Part shown: one piece after another, positions 61,365-64,000 of the stretch | How the letters are laid out: every line of letters begins with the position of its first letter | Position numbering within the stretch: the stretch's first letter is position 1 | NCBI RefSeq assembly: GCF_014196795.1 | Contig: NZ_JACIEJ010000007.1 | Span: 1 to 64,000 of the forward strand | Origin: Sagittula marina | GTDB lineage: Bacteria > Pseudomonadota > Alphaproteobacteria > Rhodobacterales > Rhodobacteraceae | DNA length: 64,000 nucleotides | Direction: 5' to 3' | Position numbers and translations under genes: made by a program | The notes under the pieces: model-generated | Databases searched by the model: none | What the model was told of the DNA's origin: nothing | What the model saw: the letters and a program-made list of their open reading frames with translations, nothing else

Positions 61365-62226
61365 GCTTGACCATGGTCACACACACCAACTGCGTGTGAT
61401 TAGACGATCCTTTTGCCGAGTGTCTTGGGCGGCCTTCAAGAGGCCGTTCGAATCCTTGCCGTCAACACCAGAATGCCCTCGCAAAATCTGCGGGGGCAAA
61501 ACCGTTGTGACGGACGGTGTCGCTGACGTTTCCAGAAGTGCTGCTCCATCACCGGCATCAAGGAACGCGCGGCGGATTCAGCCGGTCGTCATCTGCACCT
61601 CGAAGGTCGGGGTGTTGCGACGACGGGGTAACACTGCCCGGTAGGCCAGTGCCCCGGCCCAGCGGCGGCTGCTTCACGGATTCACTGCGCCAAGCGGGCG
61701 ATGTATGGGACACCTCGGCCATGGGGAGCGTCTTCTCGTCGCTGAACGGACGGCCTGAAAGGTCTGCCTTACCCGCGACATCATACCTGGAAACTCGGCG
61801 CGCTTTCTCTGTTGATGATCCAGTGATCTGTGGCGGACAGGAAATGGACTTTGATAATGTCCATGCTCAGATGCGAGGCAAAATTTTTGGATGGTCTCCC
61901 AGTGGCTCTTCTCTCAGCAGTGACGGTAATTACCAAGGTTGGCCCAGTGCGACACCGGGTGAAGCGGGGCAATCCGCCTCATCCGCAATCAGGTGAGGGT
62001 GCTCTGAAGCGGCTTGAAGTGGATTGGTGTGTGCTGGCGTGGCCGTGACCCGGGTGCGAGCCCCCATTAGGTAAACGTTGCGGGTGCACTGGTTGGCACG
62101 CAAAGACGGAATGTCGCGACAGCCCGAACTTTTCACACTGAAAAAGGTCTCGTCTTGCGTTTGTTGTGCCTCTCCTCCACGCGTGCAATACTGGCCTCCA
62201 ACCACAAAGAACAAACCGGGCACATT
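61365..62226. other. 862-base interval before parE; no gene seen
   Basis: No frame on either strand combines a ribosome-binding site with plausible protein sequence. A weak hairpin (TCACAC/GTGTGA, about 61376-61400) follows the RTX gene. A second stem, GCCCTCGCA/TGCGGGGGC, lies near 61470-61500 and lacks a T run. The right end should contain the parE promoter. A tRNA-like GTTCGAATCC was examined and rejected. Confidence 0.5.
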
Positions 62227-64000
62227 ATGGCAGACGATCTCCTTCATTCCGCTTCGGAAAACGAATACGACGCCTCGTCCATCGAGGTTCTCGAAGGTCT
62301 GGAACCTGTCCGGAAACGTCCCGGGATGTACATTGGCGGCACTGACGAACGGGCACTGCACCACCTTGTCGCCGAGGTGCTCGACAACTCCATGGACGAG
62401 GCGGTCGCAGGTCACGCCAATCGAATCGAGATTTTTCTGCACGCGGATTACTCCATGGAGATTCGCGACAATGGCCGCGGCATCCCGATCGACCCGCATC
62501 CGAAATTTCCCGGCAAATCCGCGTTGGAGGTCATCCTCTGTACCCTTCACGCAGGCGGTAAATTCTCTGGCGACGCTTACGAGACCTCTGGCGGCCTGCA
62601 CGGCGTCGGCGCGTCCGTGGTGAACGCATTGTCCGATTCAATGGTCGTGCAAGTTGCGAAAAACAAAGCGCTTTACGAACAGCGGTTTTCTCGCGGCATT
62701 CCGCTTGGACCTGTGGAGCAGATCGGTGCGGCACCGAACCGCCGTGGCACCTCCGTCACCTTTCACGCGGATGAGCAGATCTTTGGCGCGCATCGTTTCA
62801 AGCCGGCCCGTCTGTTCAAGATGGTCCGCTCCAAGGCTTACCTGTTTTCCGGCGTGGAAATTCGCTGGAAATCCGAAATCGACGATCAGGAAACGCCGAA
62901 AGAGGCGACCTTCCACTTCCCCGGCGGTCTGGCTGACTACCTTACGGAAACGCTCGGCAAATCAACCACCTATGCAGAAAGCCCTTTCGCCGGTGTGGTC
63001 GATTTCAAGGAGCGGTTTCAGGTTCCGGGCAAGGTCGAGTGGGCCATCAACTGGACCCCGTCGCGCGATGGCTTCATCCAGTCCTACTGTAACACCGTCC
63101 CCACGCCTGAGGGCGGCACCCACGAGGCAGGGTTCTGGGCGGCCATCCTGAAGGGCGTACGGGCCTACGGCGAGCTGGTGAACAACAAGAAGGCCGCGCA
63201 AATCAACCGCGACGACTTGATCACCGGCGGATGTGCTCTCGTGTCCTGCTTCATTCGCGAACCGGAATTCGTCGGCCAAACCAAGGACCGGCTGGCGACG
63301 GTGGAAGCGCAACGTCTGGTGGAAAACGCTGTCCGGGACCACTTTGACAATTGGTTGGCCTCCGATACCAAATCCGCCGGAGCCATCCTCGACTTTCTGA
63401 TCTTGCGGGCCGAAGAACGCCTTCGGCGCCGTCAGGAGAAGGAAACCGCGCGCAAGACCGCGACGAAAAAGCTGCGCCTTCCGGGCAAATTGACCGACTG
63501 CTCCAACAAGGCGCGTGAAGGCACGGAGCTGTTTATCGTCGAGGGTGATTCTGCGGGTGGCTCTGCAAAAGGCGCGCGGTTCCGCGAGACGCAGGCCTTG
63601 CTGCCGCTCAAGGGGAAGATTCTGAACGTTCTCGGGGCGGCCTCCAACAAGCTGACGTCAAACGCCGAAATCCGGGACCTCTGCGAGGCTTTGGGCGTGG
63701 GGCTCGGCACAAAGTTCAATCTCGACGACCTGCGTTATGAAAAGATTATCATCATGACGGACGCGGACGTGGACGGTGCCCACATTGCCGCGCTTTTGAT
63801 GACATTTTTCTTCACGCAGATGCGGCCGCTGATCGACAATGGCCACCTCTTCCTCGCGTGCCCTCCGCTCTACCGTCTGACGCAAGGCCCGAAGCGCCTT
63901 TATGTGGCGGACGATGCGGCAAAGGAGGCGGCGATGGTCAAAGGGTTGGGCGGCAAGGGTAAAATTGATGTCCAGCGGTTCAAGGGTCTTGGGGAAATGG
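62227..64000 (+). CDS. parE: DNA topoisomerase IV subunit B, 5' part
   Basis: The first 591 codons are present; the frame is open to the window edge. The GHKL ATPase motifs are EVLDNSMDEA, RDNGRGIP and GGLHGVGASVVNALS. The TOPRIM motifs are VEGDSAGGSAK and MTDADVDGAHI. The GMYIGGTDERALHHL opening is typical of ParE rather than GyrB. With ParC it decatenates daughter chromosomes using ATP. The frame starts at ATG 62227, MADDLLHSASENEYDASSIE, and no stop occurs inside the window. Confidence 0.96.
   Translation, partial: MADDLLHSASENEYDASSIEVLEGLEPVRKRPGMYIGGTDERALHHLVAEVLDNSMDEAVAGHANRIEIFLHADYSMEIRDNGRGIPIDPHPKFPGKSALEVILCTLHAGGKFSGDAYETSGGLHGVGASVVNALSDSMVVQVAKNKALYEQRFSRGIPLGPVEQIGAAPNRRGTSVTFHADEQIFGAHRFKPARLFKMVRSKAYLFSGVEIRWKSEIDDQETPKEATFHFPGGLADYLTETLGKSTTYAESPFAGVVDFKERFQVPGKVEWAINWTPSRDGFIQSYCNTVPTPEGGTHEAGFWAAILKGVRAYGELVNNKKAAQINRDDLITGGCALVSCFIREPEFVGQTKDRLATVEAQRLVENAVRDHFDNWLASDTKSAGAILDFLILRAEERLRRRQEKETARKTATKKLRLPGKLTDCSNKAREGTELFIVEGDSAGGSAKGARFRETQALLPLKGKILNVLGAASNKLTSNAEIRDLCEALGVGLGTKFNLDDLRYEKIIIMTDADVDGAHIAALLMTFFFTQMRPLIDNGHLFLACPPLYRLTQGPKRLYVADDAAKEAAMVKGLGGKGKIDVQRFKGLGEM

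Noticed and set aside
61445-61500. tRNA-like GTTCGAATCC followed by ACACCA
   Set aside because: The flanking bases do not form a T-arm or acceptor stem on either strand.

Overview
The window looks like chromosomal DNA of a marine-type alphaproteobacterium of the order Rhodobacterales (roseobacter group). The inference rests on high GC with strong third-position bias, two complete TRAP transporters, a DUF4212/ActP/DUF294 acetate locus, a GAPDH/ArsJ arsenic operon, a homogentisate operon and an RTX-repeat protein. I could not run a database search, so no genus is proposed. No rRNA, tRNA or CRISPR array was seen.

Layout. 1-340: end of an IS3-family element inserted into an acetyltransferase gene. 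616-5603 (minus): probable iron-uptake operon of imelysin, di-haem oxidoreductase, second imelysin and a DUF1513 protein. 5732-10857 (minus): MarR/GNAT fusion, two-component pair, hybrid histidine kinase. 11511-15421 (plus): TRAP transporter and a type II hydroxyacyl-CoA dehydrogenase-like SDR. 15579-24399 (minus): acetate locus with acs, adenylate kinase, DUF4212, actP, a cNMP/CBS/DUF294 protein, a small membrane protein and a membrane-anchored sensor-exonuclease fusion. 24863-28066 (plus): second TRAP transporter with a terminator-like hairpin after the binding-protein gene. 28104-29072 (minus): zinc peptidase. 29219-32445 (plus): ArsR-ArsC fusion, GAPDH and ArsJ. 32511-39314: MarR regulator divergent from hmgA, maiA, fahA, an MBL-fold protein, a flavin monooxygenase and DUF2783. 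39336-42206 (minus): aldehyde dehydrogenase, Lrp/AsnC regulator, SDR.

42797-57575 is the most unusual part: a divergent sugar or sugar-acid catabolic locus. Leftward run an FMN 2-hydroxyacid dehydrogenase, three SDRs, an M24-fold protein and a regulator. Rightward run an RbsB-type binding protein, an SDR, two permeases, an ABC ATPase, a beta-hydroxyacid dehydrogenase, a ThuA-like protein and an FAH-family hydrolase. The contents fit a non-phosphorylative deoxysugar pathway of the L-fucose kind: oxidation to a 2,4-diketo-3-deoxy acid, hydrolysis to pyruvate plus lactate, and oxidation of lactate. The regulator (47672-49402) fuses an N-terminal winged helix to a cytoplasmic family-1 ABC solute-binding domain. 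This resembles SgrR in concept but uses a different binding-protein family, and it is the best candidate here for an undescribed control system.

57576-64000: IS remnant and gene-poor DNA with one possible small gene, then dusA, an RTX-repeat protein, a stretch with no recognised gene, and the 5' part of parE running off the right edge.
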